The notes: generated from the letters alone by a model not told the origin. DNA of 64,000 nucleotides from Microbacterium sp. BK668 (GCF_004362195.1 NZ_SNWG01000001.1:1426001-1490000), one strand, 5' to 3'; positions 39,254 through 48,026 are shown, numbered from the stretch's first letter. Numbers and translations: made by a program.

Positions 39254-40101
39254 CGGCGGCCCACGGCATCCGTCTCATCGCCGTCGACATGGACGGGACG
39301 CTGCTCGACGGCGACGGGCGAATCCCCGACGGGCTGTGGCCGCTGCTCGACGAGCTCGACCAGCGCGGCATCCTGTTCGCCCCGGCGAGCGGACGGCAGC
39401 TCGCGACACTCCAGCGCTCGTTCGACCACTGGGGCGACGACATCGTCTACATCGCCGAGAACGGCGCGTACGTCGTCCGCGGTGACGACGAGATCGGCAC
39501 CGACGCGCTCGACGAGGGGTTCGCCGCCTCCGTCGTCCGCCGGGTGCGACACCTCGGCGAGCGCGGCTTCGATGCGGGTGTCGTCGTGTGCGGCAAGCGG
39601 TCGGCGTACATCGAGAGGACGGATGCCTCGTTCCTCGCCGAGGCCGAGAAGTACTACGCAAGGCTCGAAGTGGTCGACGATCTCCTGCAGGTAGGCGATC
39701 AGATCCTGAAGCTCGCGATCTACGATTTCGGCGAGGCGGAGGACTCGATGGCGCCGGAGCTCGACGACCTGCGCGAGACGCACCAGGTCGTCGTGTCGGG
39801 GAAGCACTGGATCGACGTCATGAACGCGGGTGTCAACAAGGGCGTCGCGCTCGAGCGGCTCCAGGCCGCGCTCGGGATCGACCGCGCCCAGACGGCGGCC
39901 TTCGGCGACTATCTGAACGACCTCGAACTCCTCGACGCCGCAGGCATGTCGTTCGCGATGTCCAACGCCCATCCGGACGTGATGGCGCGGGCGCGCTATC
40001 GCGCCCCGTCGAACGTCGAGCTGGGCGTCCTGACCACGATCCGCCGGCTGCTCGACGGCGATCCTCTCGAGGGGCCCGCCCCCTCCGGCTCGGTCGCCTG
40101 A
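39250..40101 (+). CDS. Cof-type HAD hydrolase
   Basis: A 283-residue HAD phosphatase: motif I VDMDGTLLD, FAPASGRQL (motif II), and FGDYLNDLELL (motif IV), with a cap between I and IV, type C2B. Sugar phosphates or FMN are usual substrates. It starts in the stop of the peptidase gene. 280 bp to the next gene, in which no ORF or clear hairpin was seen. Confidence 0.92.
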   Translation: MTAAHGIRLIAVDMDGTLLDGDGRIPDGLWPLLDELDQRGILFAPASGRQLATLQRSFDHWGDDIVYIAENGAYVVRGDDEIGTDALDEGFAASVVRRVRHLGERGFDAGVVVCGKRSAYIERTDASFLAEAEKYYARLEVVDDLLQVGDQILKLAIYDFGEAEDSMAPELDDLRETHQVVVSGKHWIDVMNAGVNKGVALERLQAALGIDRAQTAAFGDYLNDLELLDAAGMSFAMSNAHPDVMARARYRAPSNVELGVLTTIRRLLDGDPLEGPAPSGSVA

Positions 40102-40382
40102 CGCGGGTCGGCGTCGGCGTCCACCCGATCCCGGGGGAGCGGTCGGCGGTTCAGGGAGGCTCCTGGTGCGCACCACGGTAGGAGATCGGGCGAGCGCAGG
40201 ACGACCGGAGCCAGGATCGTCCTACCCCGGTCCCGTTTCCTACGCTCGCAACGCATGGGGGCGCCGGCGCCCGTGCCGTGAGAGGTGAGCGCGGGAGCGC
40301 GGCGTCCACGAGGGGCCGAGCCCAGACGTGCGAGGACGCTGGTCCGCTGACAGCGGATGCGGGCGGGGGGCAGGATGGAACC

Positions 40383-41228
40383 ATGCCCACGATCCCCACA
40401 GTGACCCTCAATGACGGAACCGCCTTCCCCGAGCTCGGGCTCGGCACCTACAACCTGCGCGAGGCCTCGGGGGTCGACGCGATGGTCGCCGGCATCTCGG
40501 CCGGGTACCGCCTGCTCGACTCCGCCGTGAACTACAAGAACGAGCGCGAGGTCGGAGAGGCCGTGCGGCGCGCCGGGGGCGAGCTCGGCGTCGCGCGCGA
40601 CGAGATCCTGGTCACGACGAAGGTCCCCGGCCGCGACCACGGCTACGACCCGACGATGGCCAGTGCCGAGGCATCCGTCGCCGCCCTGGGTCTCGATCGC
40701 ATCGACCTGTACCTCATCCACTGGCCGAACCCCAGCGTCGGCAAGTACCTCGAGACGTGGCAGGCGATGATCGCCCTCCGCGAAGCGGGCCTCGTCGGGT
40801 CGATCGGCGTCTCGAACTTCACCGAGGCGATGCTCACCGAGCTCATCGACGAGACCGGCGTGACACCGGCGGTCAACCAGGTCGAGCTCCACCCGTACTT
40901 CCCCCAGGCCGCGCTGCGCGCGTTCCATCGCGAGCGCGGCATCCGCACCGAGAGCTGGAGCCCGCTTGCGCGCCGCTCGGAGCTGCTGACCGAGTCCGTC
41001 ATCGCCGACATCGCCGCCGCCCACGGGGTCACGCCGACCCAGGCGGTGCTGCGGTGGCACGTCCAGCTCGGTTCGACGGCGATCCCCAAGTCCGCGAACC
41101 CGGAGCGACAGGTGGAGAACGCCGACATCTTCGGCTTCGAGCTCACCGACGACGAGGTCGCCGCGATCTCCGGCCTCGAGCGCGGACGCCTGTGGGACGG
41201 TGATCCGAACCACCACGAGGAGATGTAG
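40383..41228 (+). CDS. aldo/keto reductase
   Basis: A 281-residue NADPH-dependent reductase. The catalytic tetrad is visible: Asp and Tyr in LLDSAVNYKNE, Lys in VTTKVPGRDHG, His in LIHWPNP. The C-terminal NADPH site is AIPKSANPERQVEN. ATG 40383 has CAGGAT 6 nt upstream. It resembles 2,5-diketo-gluconate reductase types. The physiological substrate is unknown. Confidence 0.94.
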   Translation: MPTIPTVTLNDGTAFPELGLGTYNLREASGVDAMVAGISAGYRLLDSAVNYKNEREVGEAVRRAGGELGVARDEILVTTKVPGRDHGYDPTMASAEASVAALGLDRIDLYLIHWPNPSVGKYLETWQAMIALREAGLVGSIGVSNFTEAMLTELIDETGVTPAVNQVELHPYFPQAALRAFHRERGIRTESWSPLARRSELLTESVIADIAAAHGVTPTQAVLRWHVQLGSTAIPKSANPERQVENADIFGFELTDDEVAAISGLERGRLWDGDPNHHEEM

Positions 41229-41258
41229 CGGGCACGCGCGACGAGCGCCCCCTCGAGG

Positions 41259-41999
41259 TCAGGATGCCGCGCGCTGCAGCTCCAACCACTCCGCGAAGGT
41301 CTGCGTCCCGAGCACCGCGTCGGGTCCCGGGAGGAGCGACCCGTCGCGCTGGGCCTTGCCGAATTCTCCAGGGAGGCTCACGGGTACAACGCGACTCGAT
41401 CGCCCCACGGTGGCTGCGTACGCCCGGACCATCTCGAGAAGCGACTCCTCACGCGGTCCGCCCAGGTCCGCAGCGCGCCCGCCGATCGGCCCTCTCTCGG
41501 CGAGGTCCACCAGCCGCGCCCCGACCTCGGCTACCGCGACCGGCTGAGTTCGCATGCGCGGCGCGAAGTGCAGCGGGCCCTTGTGCCCGAAATCCCACAC
41601 CATCCGCACGAACTCGTGGAACTGCGTCGCGCGCGCGATCGTGAAAGGGACGCCGGATGCCTCGGTCGCGGCCTCCTGCGCGAGCTTGCCGGCGTAGAGG
41701 GGATTCGACGTGGCGCGGTCGCATCCGACGATCGACAGCACGACGAGGTGGCGCGCCCCGGCTGTCACGAGGGTGTCGGTCACCGCCTGATGGAACGCCG
41801 TGGGGTCGTCCTTGCCCTGGACTCCCGAGGCGTCGATGACGACGTCGGCACCCTCCACAGCCGCTGCCACGCCGGTGCCCGCGACCAGATCGACGCCGCG
41901 CGATCGGGCCAGGACGATCACCTCATGACCCCGGGCTCGCGCCGTCGCCACGGCTTCCGCTCCCGCTCGGCCGGTTCCTCCGGCGACGGCGATCCTCAT
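41259..41999 (-). CDS. NAD(P)H-binding SDR-like (NmrA-type) protein
   Basis: A 246-residue Rossmann protein. The N-terminal MRIAVAGGTGRAGAEAVATA is the dinucleotide loop (GxxGxxG); the catalytic Tyr/Lys of classical SDRs is not visible, so it belongs to the atypical NmrA/NAD-dependent epimerase-like group. Coupled to the EamA gene (ATGA overlap). Function unknown; redox sensing or quinone reduction are known roles of relatives. Confidence 0.88.
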   Translation of the reverse strand: MRIAVAGGTGRAGAEAVATARARGHEVIVLARSRGVDLVAGTGVAAAVEGADVVIDASGVQGKDDPTAFHQAVTDTLVTAGARHLVVLSIVGCDRATSNPLYAGKLAQEAATEASGVPFTIARATQFHEFVRMVWDFGHKGPLHFAPRMRTQPVAVAEVGARLVDLAERGPIGGRAADLGGPREESLLEMVRAYAATVGRSSRVVPVSLPGEFGKAQRDGSLLPGPDAVLGTQTFAEWLELQRAAS

Positions 42000-43030
42000 G
42001 CGCGCTCCTCTGGTCGTCGCGCGAAGTCCTCCTCCGCGGCGCTGGGCCCGACGCTACTCGCGCCTCGCGGGCCGCCGCCCGCCGCTCTCTCGCGGTCGAG
42101 AGATCCGAGGCGGGCGAGATCGGCCGGCTCGGGCAGGGCGAGGCCAGGTGGGCTCGGTTCGACATCAGGCTGCTCCAGGGTTGCGAGCAGGACTCCGGCG
42201 AGCGCGATCGCGCCGCCGATCGCCTTCACGAGGTCCAGCGGTTCGCCGAGCAGCAGCGCGAAACCGTACCCGAGGGCGGGGATCGCGGCGGTGGCGACGC
42301 CCGATATGGCGGCGGGCACGCGCTCGGCGCCGTAGTTGAAGAGAACGAGGGTCGGTGCGGTCACGACGATAGCGAGGGCCAGGATGCTCAGGATGCCGCG
42401 GAGATCCGACGGCGCGGCAGCCGATCCCACCGCCACCTCCCATGCGAGCCACGGCAGCATGAGGGCCGTGCCCCATACGCCTGTCGCAGTGGCGAGCACG
42501 ATCGCATCGGGGCCGTCCTCGCGCTCGCCGTCACGGCGGAGCAGCACGGTGTAGATCGCATACGACGCGAGCGCGACGACGTTGAGCACGACGCCGAGGT
42601 CGAACCGGAAGCCGCTCGCGGCGACCAGGCCCACCCCCACCGTCGCGAGCGCGAGCCCGATGATCGTGCGCCGTGTGAGCCGCTCCCTGAGCATGATCAC
42701 CGCGGCGACCGCCGTGAGCACCGGCAGAAGCGACACGACGAGGGCCGCCGTGCCGGGCGTGGTGAAGAGCAGTCCGATGTTCGCGAAGGAGTAGTAGAGC
42801 GTGACGCCCGTCAGGCCGAGCAGGATCGTCCGCGGCTCCCGCAGGGTCCGGACGAAGCGGGGCCGCCGGGCGGCGAGCGGCACCAGCACGAGGAGCGCGA
42901 TCGCGAACCGTGACACCGACAGGACGGCGGGGGAAGCGGTCTCGAGCGCCCATCCCGACAGCACGTACGCCGCCGACCACAGCACGACCGAGAGACCGAT
43001 CGCGCCGAGGGGCAGCCACCGCGTCGACAC
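41996..43030 (-). CDS. EamA family transporter
   Basis: A 344-residue drug/metabolite transporter with about ten helices in two EamA repeats (first opening WLPLGAIGLSVVLWSAAYVLSGWAL-type; second DLGVVLNVVALASYAIYTVL). The last ~45 residues are hydrophilic. GTG 43030 with TAGACT 8 nt upstream. Metabolite export; ligand unknown. Confidence 0.9.
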   Translation of the reverse strand: MSTRWLPLGAIGLSVVLWSAAYVLSGWALETASPAVLSVSRFAIALLVLVPLAARRPRFVRTLREPRTILLGLTGVTLYYSFANIGLLFTTPGTAALVVSLLPVLTAVAAVIMLRERLTRRTIIGLALATVGVGLVAASGFRFDLGVVLNVVALASYAIYTVLLRRDGEREDGPDAIVLATATGVWGTALMLPWLAWEVAVGSAAAPSDLRGILSILALAIVVTAPTLVLFNYGAERVPAAISGVATAAIPALGYGFALLLGEPLDLVKAIGGAIALAGVLLATLEQPDVEPSPPGLALPEPADLARLGSLDRERAAGGGPRGASSVGPSAAEEDFARRPEERA

Positions 43031-43067
43031 GAGCGATCAGTCTAGGCGGGTGACAACACCCGCCCTG

Positions 43068-43253
43068 CTACGTCCGATGCAGGATCTCGCAGTCCGTGCC
43101 CGGTGACAGGATCGTCTCGTGGCCGTCGTCGTACCGGACGACGAGCAGCGGGTCATCCTCATGGCCGCGGATGTCGATGACTTCACCGGTCCGCTCCACC
43201 ATTCCGACCGCTCGTCCGTGGATGAGCACGCGGTCTCCGACGCTCGCTCTCAT
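43068..43253 (-). CDS. DUF1918 domain protein
   Basis: A 61-residue SH3-like beta protein of the actinobacterial DUF1918 family (GDRVLIHGRAVGMVERTGEV; PLLVVRYDDGHETILSPG). ATG 43253 is chosen because AGGAGG lies 7 nt upstream; an in-frame ATG at 43274 overlaps that site. Function unknown. Confidence 0.88.
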   Translation of the reverse strand: MRASVGDRVLIHGRAVGMVERTGEVIDIRGHEDDPLLVVRYDDGHETILSPGTDCEILHRT

Positions 43254-43424
43254 GGCGTACCTCCTCTGCGCCACGCTACGCCGCCTGCGCGCTGCGGGAA
43301 ACAGGAGATCCGGACTTCACCGTCGCGGGTCACCGCCCACACGGGGTGGTCGGCGCCGTCCGCCGACGCGGGCTGCTGCCGACCGTGCGCGATGCACACG
43401 CGGATGGCGGCCGACGTGACGTCG

Positions 43425-43664
43425 TCAAAGGCGTGCGCCGTCGTCGTCCTGGTCGTAGAGGTCGGGGGTCCGGCCGCGCTGCGACTCGTACGCGATCATC
43501 CACCCCAGGGCGACCACGGCCGCGATCACGAGACCGAGCCAGATGCTGCCGAGCACGAGGCCGACGATGGCGCCGACGATCAGCATGATGATCGAGCCGG
43601 CGATCCAGCCCAGCCGTCCCTTGGGCCAGCCCCTTCCGTTTCCCGCATCACCCGATTGCGTCAT
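43425..43664 (-). CDS. small two-helix membrane protein
   Basis: A 79-residue protein with two helices (GWIAGSIIMLIVGAIVGLVLG and WLGLVIAAVVALGWMIAY) and an acidic tail (DLYDQDDDG). ATG 43664 has TAGGCT exactly 6 nt upstream. Unknown function. Confidence 0.8.
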   Translation of the reverse strand: MTQSGDAGNGRGWPKGRLGWIAGSIIMLIVGAIVGLVLGSIWLGLVIAAVVALGWMIAYESQRGRTPDLYDQDDDGARL

Positions 43665-43741
43665 GCGTTCAGCCTAGGATGCCGCGGCCCGGAGCACAGT
43701 CCGAGCCGCCGCATCCGTCCGTCCTCGGCGTTGCGACGCCG

Positions 43742-44155
43742 CTACTGCTGCGGCGCGTTCAGCGACACCATCCAGTCGATCCCGAACCGGTCGGTGAGCA
43801 TGCCGAACTTCCCGCCCCACGGCGGGGTGTCGTAGGGCATCGTGACGGTGCCGCCCGCGGCGAGGGCATCCCAGTAGCCCTGCAGCTTCGACTCGTCCTC
43901 GCCGCTCACCGAGACGGCGATCCCCGCCGGAGGCTCGTACGGCATGCGATCGGGCGTGTCGGCGGCCATCAGCACGAAGCCTTCGGGGCTCGTCAGCTGA
44001 GCGTGCATGACGAGGGCGTCCTCGGACGCGTCGGCCATCCCGGGGAAGTCGGCGAACGTCGAGATCTGAAGCTCGCCGCCGAAGACGCTCCGGTAGTACT
44101 CGACCGCCTCGCGGGCGTTGTCCTTGAACGACAGATAGGGGTTCAGGCTGGGCAT
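43742..44155 (-). CDS. VOC (PhnB-like) protein
   Basis: A 137-residue vicinal-oxygen-chelate fold protein (MPSLNPYLSFKDNAREAVEYY; VFGGELQI; MPYDTPPWGGKFGMLTDRFG). Related to PhnB/YjdN proteins, whose function is mostly unknown. AGGAGA lies before ATG 44155. Co-oriented with neighbours but separated by more than 100 bp on each side. Confidence 0.88.
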   Translation of the reverse strand: MPSLNPYLSFKDNAREAVEYYRSVFGGELQISTFADFPGMADASEDALVMHAQLTSPEGFVLMAADTPDRMPYEPPAGIAVSVSGEDESKLQGYWDALAAGGTVTMPYDTPPWGGKFGMLTDRFGIDWMVSLNAPQQ

Positions 44156-44279
44156 CGGGGTATCTCCTGAGGTGTGATGTCGGGTGGATGGATGCCGCCA
44201 CCGGCCCGCGGCGCGACCCAGTGTGCTCGCGGGTTCCGACATCCGCAAGGGTCGTCGGCGGAGAGCCGCGGCGGACGCC

Positions 44280-44666
44280 TCAGGATGCCGCGGCCGCGGC
44301 ATCCTTCCCCGCCGCCCACTCGAGGGCGACCGGAAGCTCTGCCAGCCTGAAGCGGCGGAAGTCGGCGGGCGAGAGCGACCCGAGTCCATGCACCAACTGA
44401 CCCAGGATGCCGTGATCGGTCACGAGCGCCACACGGCCCCAGCTGCCCTCGGGCTTGCCTTCGAGGAGCATGTCCTGCCAGAGCGCGCTCAGGGAGTAGC
44501 GCGTGAACTCCTCGCCGAGGACGTATACCAGGTTCACCTTCCTGCCCTTCGCGATCCATGCGTCGATCGCGGGGTCGAGGACCTTGCGGTAGTCGGCGGC
44601 GTCGACGGTGCCGACGGCGCGGAATCCCAGCACGCCCTCGGGCACGTCGGCAAGAGGCTCGATCAT
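44280..44666 (-). CDS. STAS/SpoIIAA-like protein
   Basis: A 128-residue protein of the SpoIIAA-like (DUF3478) group: GVLGFRAVGTVDAADYRKVL, KVNLVYVLGEEFTRYSLSALW. No kinase-target Ser context recognised. ATG 44666 has CAGGAT 6 nt upstream. Function unknown. Confidence 0.82.
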   Translation of the reverse strand: MIEPLADVPEGVLGFRAVGTVDAADYRKVLDPAIDAWIAKGRKVNLVYVLGEEFTRYSLSALWQDMLLEGKPEGSWGRVALVTDHGILGQLVHGLGSLSPADFRRFRLAELPVALEWAAGKDAAAAAS

Positions 44667-44711
44667 GCCATCATCCTGGCGCGCTCGGGCGCGGGCGGAA
44701 AGACGGTTGAC

Positions 44712-45710
44712 TCAGCGCCCCCGATGATCTTCGGGGTGCAGGCGGGGACCGCGCCGCTCTTCGCGCACGCCGCTCGCGCCGATGAGTCGGATGACGCGCT
44801 GGCGGTGACCCGTCCACGGGGCGAGGAGCTCCAGCATCCCGGCATCGTCCGTACGGGCACCGGTGAGCGCGTAGCCCACCTGATGGGCCAGGTGGTAGTC
44901 GCCGACGCTCACGGCGTCGGGGTCGCCGAACGCGCGGATGCGGGTCTCGGCGCTGGTCCACGCGCCGATGCCGGGGAGACTCGTGAGGATGCGCTCCCGG
45001 GCGTCGCCGTCCGGCGCCTCCGCGACGGCTCGCACGAGCGACTCGCCGCGACGAGCAGCTTCCACGACCGTGCGCGACTGCGGGGGCTCGAGGCCCGCGC
45101 GATGCCAGGCCCAGGAGGGAATGCGCCGCCAGCCGTCGGTGGCCGGGGGAGCGAACATCGGCTTCGGCGTGGGGCCGGGCGCGCGCTCGCCGAACCACGT
45201 CACGATGCGACGCCACGCGCCGAACGCCTGTGTGCCGGTGACCTTCTGCTCGAAGATCGCGCTCGCGAGGGCCTCGAAAACGAGGTCGGTGCGGCCGAGC
45301 CGCAGCCCGGGGTTGCGACGGTGGGCATCGGCGATGAGCGGATGCCGCGACGGCTCGAAGCCCGAGGGATGGTCGTCGGCGCCGCACAGCGCGGGGAGCT
45401 GTGCCAGTGCCCAGTCGGCGCCCGGCCCCCATGCGGCGCCTCTGATGACGCCGCGGCTCGTCTCGCGCAGGGCGAGCGTCGCCACACCCTCGGGCGTCCG
45501 GCACGCGCGCCAGATCACGGCGCCGTCGGCCGTCATCGTGGGATCGCCCGGTCCGTGCTGCTGGGACAGCACCGTGGCGCGGACGTCGAGCGGATGCCTC
45601 GGCCGGTACTCCGACTCGACCGGGCGGCCGTGTTCGGGCCTCGGATCGTGGGGTCGCTGTCGCGTCGGGACGCTGGAAGCAGCCCGGATGCGCGACAGCG
45701 AGGTTGTCAT
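44712..45710 (-). CDS. AlkA-like DNA-3-methyladenine glycosylase
   Basis: A 332-residue HhH-GPD base-excision glycosylase. The N-terminal AlkA_N-like part includes an ~55-residue basic, Arg/Pro-rich lead, then VFEALASAIFEQKVTGTQAFGAW, the hairpin LTSLPGIGAWTSAETRIRAFG and the catalytic Asp in DPDAVSVGDYHLAHQVGYALTG. ATG 45710 has TAGGGT 6 nt upstream. Alkylated purines are the usual substrates. Confidence 0.92.
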   Translation of the reverse strand: MTTSLSRIRAASSVPTRQRPHDPRPEHGRPVESEYRPRHPLDVRATVLSQQHGPGDPTMTADGAVIWRACRTPEGVATLALRETSRGVIRGAAWGPGADWALAQLPALCGADDHPSGFEPSRHPLIADAHRRNPGLRLGRTDLVFEALASAIFEQKVTGTQAFGAWRRIVTWFGERAPGPTPKPMFAPPATDGWRRIPSWAWHRAGLEPPQSRTVVEAARRGESLVRAVAEAPDGDARERILTSLPGIGAWTSAETRIRAFGDPDAVSVGDYHLAHQVGYALTGARTDDAGMLELLAPWTGHRQRVIRLIGASGVREERRGPRLHPEDHRGR

Positions 45711-45810
45711 GGGCTCACCCTACGCGCCGACCTCCGACATGCCGCCCGCGAAGACGCCTCGGATTCCGTCTGCACGACGGAACGGCGACACGCCGGGCGC
45801 CGGCGGCGAG

Positions 45811-45906
45811 GTGTCGGCGTGTCCTCGGTGGATCGTGCGGACGGCAGCGGCCCACGGCGCCGAAGTGTCGGCGTGTCCTCGGTGGATCGTGCGGACGGCA
45901 GCGGCC
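45811..45906. repeat. 2 x 42-bp repeat, 54-bp period
   Basis: Two exact 42-bp copies (45811-45852, 45865-45906), each opening GTGTCGGCGTGTCC, separated by 12 bp. A CGACACGCC just before them (45786) is complementary to their start. It lies between the winged-helix gene stop and the AlkA promoter. Confidence 0.85.
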
Positions 45907-45931
45907 TGCCGGCGGCTGCGGCAGCGGATGG

Positions 45932-46690
45932 TCAGAAGCGGTCCGGCGACGGCGTGCCGTGTCCGTAGCGGATGACGACGTCGGCGTGGCGGTCGAAACG
46001 GTAGCCGACGCCGCGAACCGTGCGGACGATGTCCTCGTAGCGGCCGAGCTTGGCGCGCAGGCGACGGACGTGAACGTCGATCGTCCGCTCGCCGGGCGCC
46101 TCCTCGTCGCTGGCGTGCCAGAGCGACGAGACGAGCTCCGTGCGCTCGATCGTGCGGCCCTCGCGGAGCACGAGGTATTGGAGCAGCTCGAACTCCTTGA
46201 AGGTGAACGCGGCCGACTCGCCCTCGATGAGCACGCGCTTCCGCGAGATGTCGACGACCACGCCGCCCGCGACCCGGTCCTCCTCTTCGGGCTCCTCCTG
46301 CTTGGTGCGGGCGACGGCCGAGGGCTCGTGCAGCGCGAGGCGCACGACGTCGACGTCACGGCCGCCGGCTCCCGTCGGGGCGAGGGCGACCGTCGCGTAC
46401 GTCTCGGCGTTCGGTGCGAGGTCGGCGATCGTGCGGCGGAGGGCCTCGACGAGCGTGCCGAGCGAGACGCCGGCCGCGGCGGCCTTCGCCTCATCCAGAC
46501 CCACGTAGAGGGCGAAGCCGCGGGGCGCGGTCCCCGGCGGAAGGTTGCGCTGGGCCGGGGTCTCCGTGGCGGGAGCCGGAGCGACCGGGGCGGGGGCGGT
46601 GGGCTGCGCGGCGGCAGTGGAAACCGGGCCGGTCACGGCGCGGAGGTGGCGGACGGGGGCGGTGCGCTCGAGAAGGGCGGTGTTCGACAT
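45932..46690 (-). CDS. winged-helix (OmpR-type) regulator without receiver domain
   Basis: A 252-residue protein. The C-terminal 95 residues are an OmpR/PhoB DNA-binding domain (KRVLIEGESAAFTFKEFELLQ; RTIERTELVSSLWH; RTIDVHVRRLRAKLGRYED; VRGVGYRFD). The N-terminal half lacks the phospho-acceptor receiver fold; it has an Ala/Pro linker and a small alpha/beta part (RGFALYVGLDEAKAAAAGVSL). AAGGA lies 12 nt before ATG 46690. About 195 bp upstream lies a Cys-rich leader peptide with a near-consensus promoter, so control by attenuation is likely. Targets unknown. Confidence 0.88.
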   Translation of the reverse strand: MSNTALLERTAPVRHLRAVTGPVSTAAAQPTAPAPVAPAPATETPAQRNLPPGTAPRGFALYVGLDEAKAAAAGVSLGTLVEALRRTIADLAPNAETYATVALAPTGAGGRDVDVVRLALHEPSAVARTKQEEPEEEDRVAGGVVVDISRKRVLIEGESAAFTFKEFELLQYLVLREGRTIERTELVSSLWHASDEEAPGERTIDVHVRRLRAKLGRYEDIVRTVRGVGYRFDRHADVVIRYGHGTPSPDRF

Positions 46691-46884
46691 GATGATGATG
46701 GTCCTTGCGGGAGTCCGGCGGAGCCGGAAGGTGCGTTGCGATTCGGCCGAGACGGCCTGGCCCGGTCAGAAGGGGCCGTGTGCGAGGCATCCGGAGAGAC
46801 GCTCGAGGCGCACTCGCGGTGCTCGGGGGAGTCCCGGCGCGCGATCTCGATCAAGCGGCGCGGGAATCCGGCGGTGTCACCGAT

Positions 46885-46986
46885 TCAGTGGCACATTCGA
46901 CAACACAGGGCAACGCGGCCGGCCATCATCATGCCGGCAGTCCCGTTCGCCTCCCAGGCGGACAGAGAGCGTGCGTTGTCAGTCAT
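46885..46986 (-). CDS. 33-residue Cys-rich leader peptide
   Basis: A 33-codon ORF whose last part reads GRVALCCRMCH, three Cys in the final seven residues. ATG 46986 lies 7 nt after CATAAT, i.e. at the predicted transcription start (leaderless). The ORF stands 195 bp before a regulator gene on the same strand. Cys-rich leader peptides acting as cysteine-responsive attenuators are known in actinobacteria; this one fits that form by position and composition, but no family match can be made here. Confidence 0.6.
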   Translation of the reverse strand: MTDNARSLSAWEANGTAGMMMAGRVALCCRMCH

Positions 46987-46993
46987 GCGCCCG

Positions 46994-47023
46994 ATTATGT
47001 CGGAGTGCGTCGGAATGTGTCAA
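46994..47023 (-). promoter_or_regulatory. near-consensus sigma-A promoter of the leader peptide
   Basis: On the minus strand TTGACA (47023-47018), 18 bp, CATAAT (46999-46994). The -35 is perfect and the -10 has one mismatch. Within the spacer are two direct CCGAC copies about 10 bp apart, a possible activator site. This is the strongest promoter seen in the window. Confidence 0.75.
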
Positions 47024-47166
47024 ATCGCACGGATGCTGCGCCTCCGCGTCGACGATACGTGGCACTTTGCTCAATCCCGCCGGAGAGAGGGGAAGCAGCC
47101 TCTGTATCGCCTGGACACTCCCGCACAGGCGGCGCCTCCCGGCGCAGGCGGGCGTACCCTTTCGGG

Positions 47167-47466
47167 GTGACCCAGCTGACCTTCGCCCACGAGCCGGACG
47201 CCTCGCGCTACACGCTGTTCAAGGGGTCGGACCTCGTGAGCGTCCTCGACTATCGCGATGACGGGCGCAGCGTCGCCATGACCCGCGCGTACACCGTGCC
47301 GACCTTCAGAGGCCACGGGTATGCCGGCGACCTCGTCGAACGCGTCGTCTCCGAGCTCGAGGCGGCCGGGGACCGATCGGTCGTCCCCGTCTGCTGGTAC
47401 GTCGCCGACTGGTTCGACGCGCACCCGGAGCGCGCCGGCATTCTGCAGCACCGCCGCACCGCCTGA
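47167..47466 (+). CDS. small GNAT-family N-acetyltransferase
   Basis: A 99-residue single-domain GNAT of the YjdJ/YidJ type (DLVSVLDYRDDGRSVAM; TVPTFRGHGYAGDLVERVV, the acetyl-CoA loop RGHGYAG; PVCWYVADWFDAHPE). GTG 47167 has TACCCT 6 nt upstream. Target unknown. Confidence 0.88.
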   Translation: MTQLTFAHEPDASRYTLFKGSDLVSVLDYRDDGRSVAMTRAYTVPTFRGHGYAGDLVERVVSELEAAGDRSVVPVCWYVADWFDAHPERAGILQHRRTA

Positions 47467-47502
47467 TCCCGTCCGAGCGGGAGCGGCCGTACGCTGACGC
47501 TC

Positions 47503-47937
47503 GTGGACTTCGAGTCGGTCTTCACCGCTGTCGCCGTCGGCTTCGAGATCGTCGGCGCCGTCGTCATGGTCGTCGGCTTCCTCATCGCGGTCGTGTTCGG
47601 CATCCGCTCCCTCGCCCGAGGAGAAGGCGGCCACGCCGGGTACACCGCGTTGCGCACGACGCTCGGCGCCGCGATCCTGCTCGGCCTCGAGGTGCTCGTC
47701 GCGGCCGACCTCGTGCGCACCATCACATCCAAGCCGTCGCTCGAAGACGCGGTGATCCTCGGGATCATCGTCATCATCCGCACGATCCTCTCGATCTCGA
47801 TCCAGATCGAGATCGACGGCGTCGCGCCCTGGCGGCGGGCGCTCCTGACCAGCGGCGGGCAGCTGCTCGGGCAGGCAGTGGCTCGCGATCGGGATGCCGC
47901 AGCCCGCGCGGCAGCAGAGCGCGACGCCTCGACCTGA
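47503..47937 (+). CDS. DUF1622 membrane protein
   Basis: A 144-residue protein with three hydrophobic segments (FEIVGAVVMVVGFLIAVVFG; LGAAILLGLEVLVAADLV; VILGIIVIIRTILSISIQIEI) typical of DUF1622, and a charged Ala-rich tail. GTG 47503 with TACGCT 7 nt upstream. Function unknown. Confidence 0.88.
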   Translation: MDFESVFTAVAVGFEIVGAVVMVVGFLIAVVFGIRSLARGEGGHAGYTALRTTLGAAILLGLEVLVAADLVRTITSKPSLEDAVILGIIVIIRTILSISIQIEIDGVAPWRRALLTSGGQLLGQAVARDRDAAARAAAERDAST

Positions 47938-47968
47938 GCCGATCTAGCCCCCCTCCCGTCGATCGTCA

Positions 47969-47988
47969 ACCCCGTGCGGAGTCGGGGT
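47969..47988 (+). terminator. small hairpin after DUF1622 gene
   Basis: ACCCCG (47969-47974) and CGGGGT (47983-47988) with an 8-nt loop. Short stem, low confidence. Confidence 0.4.
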
Positions 47989-48026
47989 CGCGGCGGAAGG
48001 CTGGAAAGGTCGAGAGGAGCGGGCGT

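Larger units (their letters stand above)
46691..47166. other. leader region upstream of the winged-helix gene
   Basis: A 476-bp gap between divergent genes. It contains a minus-strand promoter and a 33-codon leader ORF (46885-46986), then ~195 bp of 5' untranslated RNA with a GGCCC/GGGCC hairpin near 46759-46778. The plus-strand promoter of the GNAT gene (TACCCT at 47155-47160) is at the right edge. Confidence 0.6.
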
